NCBI GenBank assembly: GCA_902790885.1
Contig: CADATR010000009.1
Location: forward strand, 1 to 21,551
Direction: 5' to 3'
DNA length: 21,551 bases
Source: an uncultured Eubacteriales bacterium
Lineage (GTDB): Bacteria > Bacillota_A > Clostridia > Peptostreptococcales > Anaerovoracaceae
In this document: positions 1 to 9,120 of the stretch, piece after piece
How the letters are laid out: each line of letters begins with the position of its first letter
How positions within the stretch are numbered: the stretch's first letter is position 1
The notes under the pieces: generated by a model
The model's input: only the letters and a program-made list of their open reading frames with translations
Told to the model about the DNA's origin: nothing
The model's database searches: none
Position numbers and translations under genes: made by a program

Positions 1-599
1 TCCTTACAACGCCGTTCACAGAGGATGACATACTTTCCCTTCGCATCGGCGATGTGGTTTACATAAACGGAGATATCGTTACAGGACGTGACGATGTGCA
101 TATACGTGTTGTTTCTGAGGGAAAGGAACTGCCTTCTGACGCGCATGGCATGGCTCTGATGCACGCCGGTCCGATCGTAAGGAATTCCGCGGATGGCGGA
201 TACGAGATGGTAGCCATAGGCCCTACCACTTCCATGCGAATGGAAAAGCTGGAGTATGAGTTCATAAGGCGTACCGGCATCAGATTATTCATAGGCAAAG
301 GCAGTATGGGTGAACACACGGCTGAAGCCTGCAGGGAATTCGGTGCTGTGCACTGCGTTCTCCCCGCGGGCAATGCCGTTGTTACTGCTATGCGGGCCGG
401 TGAGATAAAAGACGTCGGCTGGCTCGATCTCGGAATGGCAGAGGCCTTCTGGAGCATCAGGGTAAAAGAACTTGGGCCGCTTATAGTATCGATAGACAGC
501 AACGGAAACAATCTCTTCGACGAAAAGAAAAAGCAGTATACAGAAAGAAGAGAGGAACAGCTCACAGAGATAGGCAAAAGACTAGGATCTGTTCTCTGA
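1..599 (+). CDS. Class I fumarate hydratase / L-tartrate dehydratase beta subunit (5' end cut off by window)
   Basis: This is the C-terminal (beta) subunit of an iron-sulfur class I hydro-lyase, which interconverts fumarate and malate or dehydrates tartrate together with an alpha subunit that should lie just left of the window. The frame is open from base 3 (reading LTTPFTEDDILSLRIGD), so only a few N-terminal codons seem to be missing; internal GTG 54 is not the true start. Seen in the protein are the family hallmarks HAGPIV, GPTTSMRME, GKGSMG, PAGNAV, the WLDLGM(A)EA segment and VKELGPLIVSID. The overall pattern follows E. coli TtdB closely. It carries no cluster cysteines itself, as expected because the [4Fe-4S] ligands are in the alpha subunit. 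It is the only protein gene here on the plus strand and converges on argH, whose product releases fumarate. Fumarase is more likely than tartrate dehydratase in a fermenter, but sequence alone does not decide. Confidence 0.93.
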   Translation, partial: LTTPFTEDDILSLRIGDVVYINGDIVTGRDDVHIRVVSEGKELPSDAHGMALMHAGPIVRNSADGGYEMVAIGPTTSMRMEKLEYEFIRRTGIRLFIGKGSMGEHTAEACREFGAVHCVLPAGNAVVTAMRAGEIKDVGWLDLGMAEAFWSIRVKELGPLIVSIDSNGNNLFDEKKKQYTERREEQLTEIGKRLGSVL

Positions 600-602
600 A
601 AG

Positions 603-640
603 AAAAAAGCAGGTATGACTGTGCGTCATACCTGTTTTTA
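603..640. terminator. Bidirectional intrinsic terminator between fumarase and argH
   Basis: A perfect 10-bp stem (CAGGTATGAC at 610-619, GTCATACCTG at 625-634) with a 5-base loop is preceded by six A and followed by five T. It can therefore stop transcription in both directions. It lies in the roughly 40-base gap between two convergent genes. Confidence 0.92.
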
Positions 641-641
641 A

Positions 642-2021
642 TTACTTGCTGATGATCGACCTGATGTATTCGATCTGTTTTTTCACCGAATCCGGGCTCG
701 TGCCTCCGGCAGAATTTCTCTTCTCCATGCACGTTCTGAGGTCGAGTCTCTGATATATGTCCTCTTCGATGAGATCCGAGAATGCTCTGAACTCCTCAAG
801 CGGCAGCTCCTCGAGCGCGCATCCCCTTCCGAGGCAGTACGATACGATCTTTCCGGATACATTATACGCATCCCTGAAAGGCATTCCCTTTACCACCAGG
901 TAATCGGCCATGTCGGTAGCGTTTATATATCCCTTCTTTGCCGATTCGTACATGTTATCCTCGTTTACCTCCATGACATCGACGATCTCGATGAAGGCCT
1001 CAACGCAGAGTTTGACTGTCTCTATGGAATCAAACAGCGGCTCCTTGTCTTCCTGGATATCCTTGTTGTACGCGAGCGGCATGCCCTTGAGAGTCGTAAG
1101 GATCGACATGAGATTGCCGTATACCCTTCCGGTCTTGCCTCTGCAGAGCTCTGCGACATCAGGATTCTTCTTCTGCGGCATGATCGACGAGCCTGTCGTG
1201 TACTCGTCAGGCAGACGGATGAATCCGAATTCCGAAGTCGCCCACATTATGATCTCCTCTGAAAGACGGGATATATGCATCATGATTATGGACAGATCGG
1301 ATATGAGCTCCACAAAGTGGTCTCTGTCGGATACAGCATCCATGCTGTTCATCGCTATGCCCGTGAAGCCGAGAAGACCTGCCTCGTATTCCCTGTCGAT
1401 ATCGAAGGTGGTGCCTGCAAGCGCGCAGGCTCCGATAGGCGATCTCTCGAGCATCCTCTTTGTGCAGTCATCTAGCCTGCTGATATCCCTCTCGCACATC
1501 ATGGCATAGGCCATAAGATGCTGTCCGAAGGATACCGGCTGAGCATGCTGCATGTGAGTGTAGCCCGGCATTATGATGCCTGTGCTCTTTTCGGCCTTAT
1601 CCGAAAGCACTCTTAGCAGATCGCACAGGAGCGCCCTTACGCTTTCAGCCTCTTCTATGCAGTACAGCTTGGTATCCAGAGCCACCTGATCGTTGCGGCT
1701 TCTGGCAGTATGGAGCATCTTTCCGGTGTCGCCTATCCTTTCGGTGAGCACCTGCTCCACAAACATGTGGATGTCCTCAGCGGTCAGGTCGATCTCAAGC
1801 GCGCCCGAAGTGATGTCCTTTTCGATGCCCTTGAGGCCTTCGATAAGCGCATCCGCCTCCTGCCTTGTGATGATGCCCTGCTTGGCCATCATTTCAGCAT
1901 GCGCGATGCTTCCGGCGATATCCCTTTTATACAGCCTTTTGTCGACTCCTATCGAGGAGTTGATCTCGTCTACAAGATTTGCTGTTGTTCCGGCAGTCCT
2001 GCCTGCCCATAGTTTTTCCAT
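642..2021 (-). CDS. argH: Argininosuccinate lyase
   Basis: Cytosolic enzyme of the last arginine step: argininosuccinate is split to arginine and fumarate. The 459 residues match the usual length of about 460. Visible are HTARSRNDQ (104-112), the GYTHMQHAQP block with the catalytic histidine region (153-162), and the fumarase/aspartase superfamily signature GSSIMPQKKNPD (277-288) carrying the catalytic serine loop. The N-terminus reads MEKLWAGRTAG where most homologues have WGGRF. The start ATG lies 6 bases after the argG stop, and a GAGAGAC ribosome site sits inside the end of argG, implying translational coupling. It is the last gene of the arg operon and is followed by the bidirectional terminator. 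Confidence 0.97.
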   Translation of the reverse strand: MEKLWAGRTAGTTANLVDEINSSIGVDKRLYKRDIAGSIAHAEMMAKQGIITRQEADALIEGLKGIEKDITSGALEIDLTAEDIHMFVEQVLTERIGDTGKMLHTARSRNDQVALDTKLYCIEEAESVRALLCDLLRVLSDKAEKSTGIIMPGYTHMQHAQPVSFGQHLMAYAMMCERDISRLDDCTKRMLERSPIGACALAGTTFDIDREYEAGLLGFTGIAMNSMDAVSDRDHFVELISDLSIIMMHISRLSEEIIMWATSEFGFIRLPDEYTTGSSIMPQKKNPDVAELCRGKTGRVYGNLMSILTTLKGMPLAYNKDIQEDKEPLFDSIETVKLCVEAFIEIVDVMEVNEDNMYESAKKGYINATDMADYLVVKGMPFRDAYNVSGKIVSYCLGRGCALEELPLEEFRAFSDLIEEDIYQRLDLRTCMEKRNSAGGTSPDSVKKQIEYIRSIISK

Positions 2022-2027
2022 AGTCTG

Positions 2028-3284
2028 CTAGTCTCTCTTTATAGGATGTGAAATATCTGAAGGATCGTGTACCATCTTCTCTCTCATTGCGAGCACTGTC
2101 GTAGGGAGTCCCCATGCATTGATGAAGCCCGCAGCAAGGCCCTGATCGTAGTCGCTTTCGCCGAACGACGCGAGTGACTCAGAGTAGAGCGAGTATGGCG
2201 ATGTGATGCCTGCAGGGATCATATTGCCCTTGTAAAGTTTGAGCTTGACTTCACCGGTGACGTTCTTGTTTGCTACGTCAGCGAACGCTGTGAGTGCCTC
2301 CTGCATTGGCGAGAACCATTTTCCATTATACAGCATGTCGGCGAAATCGACCGCCAGTTTCTGCTTGAGATGCATGGTGTCCTTATCTACCGTGATAGTC
2401 TCGAGCTGAGCGTGAGCGAAGTAGAGTATGCTTCCTCCCGGAGTCTCGTAAACGCCGTGGCTCTTCATTCCGATCAGTCTGTTCTCTACGAGGTTCAGTA
2501 TGCCGATGCCGTGCTTTCCGCCGAGTTCGTTAAGCTTCTCGATGATCTTGCTGGCTTTCATCTCTTCGCCGTTCACGGATACAGGAGCGCCTGCCTCGAA
2601 TCCGATCGTAACATATTCAGGTTCATCCGGTGCCTGCAGAGGAGAAACTCCCAGCTCGAGGAAGCCTTCCTTCTCATACTGAGGCTCGAGTGAAGGATCT
2701 TCGAGGTCGAGACCTTCATGGCTCAGATGCCATATGTTCTTGTCCTTTGAATAGTTTGTTTCTCTTGAGATCTTCAGAGGTACGTTATGCGCCTCGGCAT
2801 AGTCGATCTCCTCATCTCTCGACTTGATGTCCCACTCCCTCCAAGGAGCGATGACCTTCATGCCAGGAGCAAATCTTTTGACAGCAAGCTCAAATCTTAC
2901 CTGGTCGTTTCCCTTGCCGGTGCAGCCGTGGCATACAGCGTCAGCACCCTCCTCAAGAGCGATCTGCGCGAGCTTCTTTCCGATGATAGGACGCGCGAAC
3001 GCGGTTCCGAGCAGATAGCCTTCATAAGTAGCGTCCATCTTGAGTGAAGGAATGATGACCTCGTCTACCATTTCATCTACCAGATCGGCGACGATAAGCT
3101 TGCTTGCGCCTGTCTTGATAGCCTTCTCCTCGAGTCCCTCAAGCTCATCATTCTGTCCGACGTTTCCGCAGACGGCGATGATCTCAGGATCGTTGTAGTT
3201 CTCTTTCAGCCACGGAATTATGATCGATGTATCGAGTCCGCCTGAGTAAGCAAGAACTATTTTCTTGATTTCTTTTGCTGCCAT
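2028..3284 (-). CDS. argG: Argininosuccinate synthase
   Basis: ATP-dependent condensation of citrulline and aspartate to argininosuccinate in the cytosol. The N-type ATP pyrophosphatase P-loop AYSGGLDTS is at residues 12-20. Other family blocks are [13 protein letters not shown], the [10 protein letters not shown] stretch, and the [12 protein letters not shown] substrate-binding region near the middle. I place the start at 3284 (MAAKEIKK, 418 residues) rather than the ATG at 3302. A good Shine-Dalgarno (AAAGGGG) lies 8 bases before 3284 and falls inside the extra six codons of the longer reading. The protein is slightly longer than the usual 400 or so residues. It sits between argD (53-base gap) and argH (6-base gap). 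Confidence 0.97.
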   Translation of the reverse strand: MAAKEIKKIVLAYSGGLDTSIIIPWLKENYNDPEIIAVCGNVGQNDELEGLEEKAIKTGASKLIVADLVDEMVDEVIIPSLKMDATYEGYLLGTAFARPIIGKKLAQIALEEGADAVCHGCTGKGNDQVRFELAVKRFAPGMKVIAPWREWDIKSRDEEIDYAEAHNVPLKISRETNYSKDKNIWHLSHEGLDLEDPSLEPQYEKEGFLELGVSPLQAPDEPEYVTIGFEAGAPVSVNGEEMKASKIIEKLNELGGKHGIGILNLVENRLIGMKSHGVYETPGGSILYFAHAQLETITVDKDTMHLKQKLAVDFADMLYNGKWFSPMQEALTAFADVANKNVTGEVKLKLYKGNMIPAGITSPYSLYSESLASFGESDYDQGLAAGFINAWGLPTTVLAMREKMVHDPSDISHPIKRD

Positions 3285-3337
3285 TTTTTTGACCCCTTTC
3301 ATATTTATCTTCAGTCCTAAGACTCTTTTAACGTTTT

Positions 3338-4513
3338 TTAGCTGAGCACTTTACTCAATGCTTCGAGCGCTCTTTTTATCTCTTCTTCGCTTATCGTGAG
3401 CGGAGGGAGAAGTCTGAGTCTTTCCCCTGCAGGGATAGCCAGTACACCCTCTTCCATTAGTTTATTTACCGCTTCGGCTCCTGTCATTCCGTCCAGATCT
3501 ATGCCTATCATGAGACCGAGCCCGTCGAGACCGCTTACCTTTTTCATTTGCTTAAGCTCTCCGCGTATTTTCTCCGACTTGCTCTTCACGGAATCCAGGA
3601 AAGCTTCATCCATGGTATCGAGCACTACGCAGGCTCCTGCACAGGCCACCGGGTTCATTCCGAACGTTGAGCCATGGTCTCCCGGCACGAGCACATCGCA
3701 GGTTTTAGGTCCGCAGATTATGCCTCCTATCGGCAGGCCTGCCCCGATGCCCTTCGCAAATGAGACGATGTCAGGCTCTATGCCGTACTGCTCAAAGGCG
3801 AACAGCGTTCCGCTTCTTCCGATGCCCACCTGCACCTCGTCGTCTATGAACAGTATGTCTCTGCTTCTGCACAGCTCCGCGGCCTTTGCCACGAATTCCT
3901 TATCGAGAGCATGTACACCGCCCTCGCCCTGCACAAGCTCCATCAGGAAGGCACATGGATCGTACTGATCAGCCAGCTTCTCAAGATCTTCGGCATCATC
4001 CACCTCCGCATGTACGAAGCCCGGCACGAGAGGTCCGAACACCTCCTGCGCTTCGGCAAGTCCGGTCGCGGTGACTGTCGCGAGCGTTCTTCCGTGGAAT
4101 GACTTTTTAAGCGATATTATCGTATTCTTTTTATGATCCGCGATGGTGTTGCCGTACTTTCTGGCTGTCTTGATCGCGGCTTCGTTGGCTTCTCCGCCTG
4201 AGTTGGCGAACCACACCTTGCAGAGGCCGCTTCTCTTTACAAGCTTTTCGGCAAGCAGCGGGCCTGGTTCCGTGTAGTACAGGTTCGACGCGTGCTGCAC
4301 TTTCTTAAGCTGCCCGATGACGGCGTCAAGCCATGCCTCATTGCCATAGCCCAGTGAATTCGCGGCATATCCGCTGCAGAGGTCCACATACTCTTTTCCG
4401 TTGGCGTCGGTTATAAGTGCGCCGCAGGCGTGATCGACGACGACATCGTAACGGTTATATGTATGGACGATATACTTCGCATCCAGTTCCTTTATATGAC
4501 TGCGGTCCATCAT
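3338..4513 (-). CDS. argD: Acetylornithine aminotransferase (class III PLP enzyme)
   Basis: Transfers the amino group of glutamate to N-acetylglutamate semialdehyde, giving N2-acetylornithine. The 391 residues match the family. Visible are the PLP phosphate-binding [15 protein letters not shown] (104-118), SFHGRT (138-143), the cofactor aspartate block [12 protein letters not shown] (224-235) and the Schiff-base lysine in [14 protein letters not shown] (K254). The first ATG (4511-4513) overlaps the argB stop by 4 bases (ATGA) and is preceded by GGAGAGGAG at 4-5 bases; a second ATG follows directly. Members of this family can also serve lysine synthesis as succinyl-diaminopimelate aminotransferase, but the arg context makes ArgD the main role. 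Confidence 0.96.
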   Translation of the reverse strand: MMDRSHIKELDAKYIVHTYNRYDVVVDHACGALITDANGKEYVDLCSGYAANSLGYGNEAWLDAVIGQLKKVQHASNLYYTEPGPLLAEKLVKRSGLCKVWFANSGGEANEAAIKTARKYGNTIADHKKNTIISLKKSFHGRTLATVTATGLAEAQEVFGPLVPGFVHAEVDDAEDLEKLADQYDPCAFLMELVQGEGGVHALDKEFVAKAAELCRSRDILFIDDEVQVGIGRSGTLFAFEQYGIEPDIVSFAKGIGAGLPIGGIICGPKTCDVLVPGDHGSTFGMNPVACAGACVVLDTMDEAFLDSVKSKSEKIRGELKQMKKVSGLDGLGLMIGIDLDGMTGAEAVNKLMEEGVLAIPAGERLRLLPPLTISEEEIKRALEALSKVLS

Positions 4514-5409
4514 TCGCTCCTCTCCCGGTTGTAGTACTTTACACCGTCTTTCATTATCACGGTGCCTACGCCCCTGTCGGTGAATATCTCAAGAAGCAGG
4601 CAGTGAGGAATGTTTCCGTCAAGGATGTGCACCCGGTTTACTCCCCCGTCTATGGAGCGGAAGCAGTTGCGCACCTTAGGTATCATGCCGCCGGTTATGA
4701 TGCCTTCATCTATCAGCTTCTCGGCCTCTTCAACGAAGAGTTCGGATATGAATGATTCAGGATCATCAGGATCGGTGCAGACGCCAGGAGCGTCTGTCAG
4801 GTACGCGAGCTTGTCAGCTTTAAGAGCTTTTGCTATCTCCGCCGCGGCGTGGTCTCCGTTTATGTTGTAGGACTGACCGCTTTTGTCCATTCCTATCGGA
4901 TATATGATAGGCAGGAAGTCGTCGTTCAGAAGGTCGTCGATTATCTTTGTGTCTACCTCTGTGATCTCACCGACATAGCCAATGTCTTTCATTCCCGGCT
5001 TTGCCCTTTTTACTGTGAGCAGTCTGCCGTCCTTGCCGCTTATTCCGCACGCTCTTACTCCGAGCTGCTGAGCCATGGTCACAAGATCGCTGTTCACCTT
5101 GCCCAGCACCATCTCCGCTATCTCGAGAGTGTCAGCATCCGTGACTCTCAGGCCGTTGATGAACTGCGGTTCTATGCCTGCCTTTCTCATCCAGCGGCTT
5201 ATCTCGTTGCCTCCTCCGTGAACGATGACAGGCTTGAATCCGACGAGCTTCAGAAGAACGGCGTCTTCTATAACGTGTTTCTTCAGATCGTCATCTATCA
5301 TGGCGCTGCCGCCGTACTTTATGACTATTATTTTCCGGTTGAACCTCTGAATATACGGGAGAGCCTCGATAAGTACGTTGGCTTTCTCCATGTATTTCTG
5401 TTTTACCAT
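4510..5409 (-). CDS. argB: Acetylglutamate kinase
   Basis: Phosphorylates N-acetylglutamate to N-acetylglutamyl phosphate, the second step of the pathway and usual point of arginine feedback control. The 299-residue amino-acid-kinase fold shows the ATP-site KYGGSAM (K31 to 37), HGGGNEI (64-70), NGDHAAAEIAKALKADK and the GGMIPKV block near the C-terminus. The longer N-terminal extension (MVKQKYMEKANVLIEALPYI) resembles the N-helix of arginine-sensitive hexameric kinases, so arginine inhibition is plausible; that is inference. A ribosome site (AAAGGG) lies about 8 bases before ATG. It overlaps argD by 4 bases. Confidence 0.97.
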   Translation of the reverse strand: MVKQKYMEKANVLIEALPYIQRFNRKIIVIKYGGSAMIDDDLKKHVIEDAVLLKLVGFKPVIVHGGGNEISRWMRKAGIEPQFINGLRVTDADTLEIAEMVLGKVNSDLVTMAQQLGVRACGISGKDGRLLTVKRAKPGMKDIGYVGEITEVDTKIIDDLLNDDFLPIIYPIGMDKSGQSYNINGDHAAAEIAKALKADKLAYLTDAPGVCTDPDDPESFISELFVEEAEKLIDEGIITGGMIPKVRNCFRSIDGGVNRVHILDGNIPHCLLLEIFTDRGVGTVIMKDGVKYYNRERSE

Positions 5410-5428
5410 CTGAAATACCCTTTCACTG

Positions 5429-6646
5429 TTATGAACGGTAAGAGCCGTTGATCTTTACATAGTCGTATGTAAGGTCGCATCCCCACGCGTATGCCTCTGC
5501 CTCTCCGTCATGCAGATCAGCTTCAACAGTAACGCTCTCCTTCGAAAGGATCTCTGTAGCGAAGTCATCATCGAAAGGTATTGAAGCTGAGCCCTTGCAG
5601 ACGAGCACCTCTCCGGCTTCAGACCTGACGCTGACATCGATATTCGATGCGTCAAATTCCGCGTCTGTATAACCTATGGCGCAGAGTATGCGTCCCCAGT
5701 TGGCGTCCGATGCGAATACCGCCGCCTTGAAGAGCGAGGAGCAGACGATGCTCTTGCTCACGAGTCTTGCTGTCTCTTTATCAGGAGCACCTTTTACATG
5801 GGCTTCCAGAAGCTTTGTGCAGCCCTCTCCGTCGCCGGCGATCATCTTTGAGAGCTCGACGCTTACGGTGTGAAGAGCCTCGCAGAACGCGTCGTAAGCC
5901 TCTCCTTCTTCGCAGATCTCAGGGTTTCCGGCAAGGCCGTTAGCGATAACGACGACAGTATCATTTGTGGATGTGTCTCCGTCGACGCTTACCTGATTGT
6001 AGCTGTCTGCGATCTCATCATGGAGAGCCTTGCTCACGAGTTCCTGACTGATGGCACAGTCTGTGGAGATGAAGCTTAGCATCGTGCCCATGTTTATATG
6101 GATCATTCCGCTTCCCTTTGCTATTCCTCCGAGTGTGCACAGCGTATCTCCGACTTCAAACTGTACTGCAAATTCTTTTATATATGTATCAGTAGTAAGG
6201 ATCGCGAGAGCTGCGTCAGCCGATCCTGTTCTAGAAAGACTTCCTGCCAGCTCAGGCATCGCCTTCTCAAACGGCTCTATCGGAAGCGGTACTCCGATCA
6301 CTCCCGTTGCTGCCGGAAGCACGTCGTCAGCCTTGATACCAAGGCATTCAGCAGCGATCTGTGTCGCCTTCTCAGCTACTTCTTCTCCGTCAGGAGTGCA
6401 TGTATTGGCGTTTCCGCTGTTGCAGAGCACGGCCTGTGCGGTTCCGTTTGCCAGATGTCTTTTTGTAACAGCGATATGGGCCGCTTTTACCTTGTTTTTT
6501 GTATACACCGCAGCGGCGTTTCCCGGCACCTCGCTGAATATCAGAGCCAGATCAGGCTTCTCCGAGTTCTTCTTTATTCCGCTGTATATTCCTCCAGCCT
6601 TGAATCCTGTTGCGGCAGTAACACCGCCGTCAATGATCTTTACCAT
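5429..6646 (-). CDS. argJ: Glutamate N-acetyltransferase / ornithine acetyltransferase
   Basis: Recycles the acetyl group from acetylornithine to glutamate (cyclic pathway); in many bacteria it also uses acetyl-CoA. The Ntn-hydrolase-like precursor cleaves itself before a threonine. The motif here is KGSGMIHINMGTML, so the scissile pair is Gly-Thr (about residues 187/188 from this start) rather than the usual Ala-Thr. Other family blocks are LCNSGNANTCT, LPAATGVIGVPLP, and DGDTSTNDTV in the beta half. Two ATGs are adjacent. I prefer the second (6646), 6 bases after AGGAGG, because the first leaves only 3 bases; the difference is one Met. It is 19 bases upstream of argB. No argA is present in the window, in keeping with a bifunctional ArgJ. 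Confidence 0.96.
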   Translation of the reverse strand: MVKIIDGGVTAATGFKAGGIYSGIKKNSEKPDLALIFSEVPGNAAAVYTKNKVKAAHIAVTKRHLANGTAQAVLCNSGNANTCTPDGEEVAEKATQIAAECLGIKADDVLPAATGVIGVPLPIEPFEKAMPELAGSLSRTGSADAALAILTTDTYIKEFAVQFEVGDTLCTLGGIAKGSGMIHINMGTMLSFISTDCAISQELVSKALHDEIADSYNQVSVDGDTSTNDTVVVIANGLAGNPEICEEGEAYDAFCEALHTVSVELSKMIAGDGEGCTKLLEAHVKGAPDKETARLVSKSIVCSSLFKAAVFASDANWGRILCAIGYTDAEFDASNIDVSVRSEAGEVLVCKGSASIPFDDDFATEILSKESVTVEADLHDGEAEAYAWGCDLTYDYVKINGSYRS

Positions 6647-6684
6647 CATATCCCTCCTGTATAATTTCCTGAGGATCTGCCGGA

Positions 6685-7614
6685 TCAGATAAGCCCGGCG
6701 GTCTCTTCAGTCCCAAGTACGATATTCAGATTCTGCACAGCAGCGCCCGACGCTCCCTTTCCGAGATTATCGTACGATGCTATCAGAAGCATTCTGTCTT
6801 CATTCCCGGCCACGTACATTTCCATTCCGTTGCTGCCCGCCATAGGGTTTGAATACACCTTGCCGGACTCCGGCAGTTCATCGGACACTCTGATGAGCTT
6901 CTCACCATCATAGCGATTATGTAAAGCGTTCTTTACATCCGTCATGCCAGATCCGTTCTTCAGCATCGAAGCGTGAAGCGGAACTGTCATGACCATGCCG
7001 CTGTAAAAGTCGGCTACAACAGGGCTGAAGCACGGCGCCTTCGAAATGCCTGTCATCGCGACCATCTCCGGAAGATGCTTGTGTGTCTGCCCGAGCGCGT
7101 ACTGGCCCGGCGAATCGAGGAAATGATCCCTGTCATCACTCTCGTAGTCCGCGATCATGCTCTTTCCGCCGCCGGAGTATCCCGTTACGCAGAAGCATGT
7201 AAGAAGCGCTTCTCTGTCAAGGAGCCCCGCTTCTATGAGCGGCCTTACCAGCAGTATGAATCCGCTCGCGTGGCAGCCCGGGTTCGCTATCCTGGTGCTG
7301 TTCCTGATCTTTTCCCTCTGGCCGGCTGTCAGCTCAGGCATGCCGTATACCCATTCAGGATCCGTGCGGTGAGCGGTGGAAGTGTCGATGATGACCGAGT
7401 CAGCCGGAGCAGCTGCCGCTATCTCCCTTGATGCCTGATCCGGAAGGCAGAGTATGCTGACGTCCGCCTTTTTTATCATGCTTACGCGGGCATCCGCATC
7501 CTTGCGCTTTTCAGGATCGATCTCCAGCACCTCTATGTCGCTTCTTCCCGCCAGATATTCATTTATTCTGAGTCCGGTAGTCCCGTGGGCTCCGTCAATG
7601 AAAACTTTGTACAT
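6685..7614 (-). CDS. argC: N-acetyl-gamma-glutamyl-phosphate reductase, short type 2 form
   Basis: NADPH-dependent reduction of N-acetylglutamyl phosphate to the semialdehyde. At 309 residues it is clearly shorter than the common ArgC of about 345. It follows the 'uncommon form' (AGPR type 2, as in Agrobacterium): N-terminal FIDGAHGTTGLRI nucleotide-binding loop (5-17), ILCLPD, IDTSTAHR, the active-site cysteine in ANPGCHASG (C114), SGYSGGGKSMI, THKHLPEM, and a C-terminal LDNLGKGASGAAVQNLN-like block (here YDNLGKGASG). The start ATG follows a weak AGG site. It begins 36 bases after the ABC ATPase stop with no terminator between, so it is probably co-transcribed with the transporter. Confidence 0.94.
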   Translation of the reverse strand: MYKVFIDGAHGTTGLRINEYLAGRSDIEVLEIDPEKRKDADARVSMIKKADVSILCLPDQASREIAAAAPADSVIIDTSTAHRTDPEWVYGMPELTAGQREKIRNSTRIANPGCHASGFILLVRPLIEAGLLDREALLTCFCVTGYSGGGKSMIADYESDDRDHFLDSPGQYALGQTHKHLPEMVAMTGISKAPCFSPVVADFYSGMVMTVPLHASMLKNGSGMTDVKNALHNRYDGEKLIRVSDELPESGKVYSNPMAGSNGMEMYVAGNEDRMLLIASYDNLGKGASGAAVQNLNIVLGTEETAGLI

Positions 7615-7650
7615 TTATTACCTGATTACCTTTTTCAAAACCATGACCGG

Positions 7651-8376
7651 TCAGATGAGCACCTTGGAAAGGAAGTCCTTTGTTCTGTCCATCTGCGGGT
7701 GATTGAGCACCGCGTCAGGTGTGCCCTGCTCAACGATGTATCCTCCGTCCATGAAGATCACCTTGTCAGCAACTTCCTTCGCGAATCCCATCTCGTGCGT
7801 AACGACTATCATCGTCATTCCCTCTCTGGCGAGGCTCTTCATTACATCGAGAACCTCTCCTACCATCTCAGGGTCGAGAGCCGAGGTAGGCTCGTCGAAA
7901 AGCATTACTTCAGGGTCCATCGCGAGAGCCCTTGCTATTGCAACACGCTGCTGCTGTCCGCCTGAAAGGTTTCTCGGATATTCATGTGCCTTTTCTGCAA
8001 GGCCTACACGCTCAAGCAGCATCATGGCCTTTTCTTCAGATTCTTTCTTATCGGCCTTTTTCACGTTGAGAGGCCCGATCGTGAGGTTCTCCAGCACCGA
8101 TTTATGCGGGAAGAGATTGAATGACTGGAACACCATTCCCATCTTCGTCCTCATGGCATCAACGTTCTTATCGGTAACGGCTTCACCGTCTATGAATATC
8201 TCTCCGCCCGTAGGCTCCTCGAGCCTGTTGATGCAGCGGAGCATCGTGGACTTGCCCGATCCGGAAGGCCCTACTATGCAGAGCACTTCGCCCTCTTCAA
8301 CGTTCTGATCTATTCCCTTAAGCACCTCATGGTCGCCGAAGCTCTTGCGGAGACCTTTGATCTCTATCATGCTCAT
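7651..8376 (-). CDS. Polar amino acid ABC transporter, ATP-binding protein (GlnQ/ArtM/HisP family)
   Basis: Energises uptake of a polar amino acid at the cytoplasmic face of the membrane. The 241 residues contain Walker [10 protein letters not shown] (36-44), Q-loop [10 protein letters not shown] (81-90), ABC signature LSGGQQQ (137-143), Walker B VMLFDE (157-162), D-loop SALD and the switch histidine in VVTHEMGFA (H194). The ATG overlaps the permease stop by 4 bases and has AAGGAG 8 bases upstream. It is directly followed by argC. The family cannot be assigned to one amino acid by sequence; its place in an ARG-box-controlled arg operon points to arginine, ornithine, citrulline or glutamate. 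Confidence 0.95.
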   Translation of the reverse strand: MSMIEIKGLRKSFGDHEVLKGIDQNVEEGEVLCIVGPSGSGKSTMLRCINRLEEPTGGEIFIDGEAVTDKNVDAMRTKMGMVFQSFNLFPHKSVLENLTIGPLNVKKADKKESEEKAMMLLERVGLAEKAHEYPRNLSGGQQQRVAIARALAMDPEVMLFDEPTSALDPEMVGEVLDVMKSLAREGMTMIVVTHEMGFAKEVADKVIFMDGGYIVEQGTPDAVLNHPQMDRTKDFLSKVLI

Positions 8377-9056
8377 GCTGCGGACTCCTTTCTGGCCATT
8401 TTGCGCTCATAGCCGTTGATCACCTTTGAAAGAGGGATCGTAAGTATCATGTACGCAAGCGCTACGCCGATATAAGCAGGGAATGTCTCGAATGACGAGG
8501 AATTCCACAGCTGGCCGCGCCTCAGTATCTCAACGACTCCTACATAGCCGAGCACTGATGTCTCTTTGATAAGTGTTACAAACTCGTTGGCAAATGCCGG
8601 AAGAATGATCCTGATGGCCTGCGGGATTATTACCAGTCTCATGGCCATTCCATGGCTCATTCCGAGTGATCTGGCGGCCTCCATCTGGCCCTTGTCGATC
8701 GCCTGTATTCCCGACCTTATTACTTCAGACAAATATGCTGCCGAATTGAATCCGCACACTATGACGGCCGGAACTACCATACCGCCGTAATCGTCCCATT
8801 TGAAGCCAATGCCCCAGGACTGCAGCAGCCACGGAATACCGTAAGCCATTATGAGGGCCTGCACAAGCATTGGTGTGCCTCTTACTACGTCTATATATAC
8901 TTTTGCCAGCACCTGCAGGACCTTGCTTTTAGTCTGTGAACACAGTGCAAGGAGCAGTCCGAAGGCTGCTCCAATTACTATTGCTATCAGACTGACCGCT
9001 ACTGTGGCGGGTATGCCCTTGCAGGCGATGAGAAATCCTTTAAGATATACACTCAT
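8373..9056 (-). CDS. Polar amino acid ABC transporter, membrane permease (HisMQ/GlnP family)
   Basis: Membrane-spanning subunit, 227 residues, forming the channel for the amino acid delivered by the binding protein upstream. Hydrophobic segments are seen at about residues 18-40, 57-78, 95-112, 142-165 and 190-210. The ATPase-contacting EAA loop reads [20 protein letters not shown] (125-144), followed by [14 protein letters not shown] and LIKETS, which are typical of the His/Gln/Arg permease family. The Shine-Dalgarno AAGGGA lies about 11 bases from ATG. With only one permease gene, the transporter would be a homodimer. It ends in a 4-base overlap with the ATPase gene. Confidence 0.95.
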   Translation of the reverse strand: MSVYLKGFLIACKGIPATVAVSLIAIVIGAAFGLLLALCSQTKSKVLQVLAKVYIDVVRGTPMLVQALIMAYGIPWLLQSWGIGFKWDDYGGMVVPAVIVCGFNSAAYLSEVIRSGIQAIDKGQMEAARSLGMSHGMAMRLVIIPQAIRIILPAFANEFVTLIKETSVLGYVGVVEILRRGQLWNSSSFETFPAYIGVALAYMILTIPLSKVINGYERKMARKESAA

Positions 9057-9120
9057 TTTGTCTGATTCCCTTCGCCGTTATATGTTTTTCAAATTTCGAT
9101 GTTTGCCTTTTGATGTCTGA

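Noticed and set aside
3285..3337. Terminator or separate argG promoter between argD and argG
   Set aside because: Only a 4-bp AGTC/GACT dyad is present, with no T-run and no convincing -35/-10 pair; read-through is more likely.
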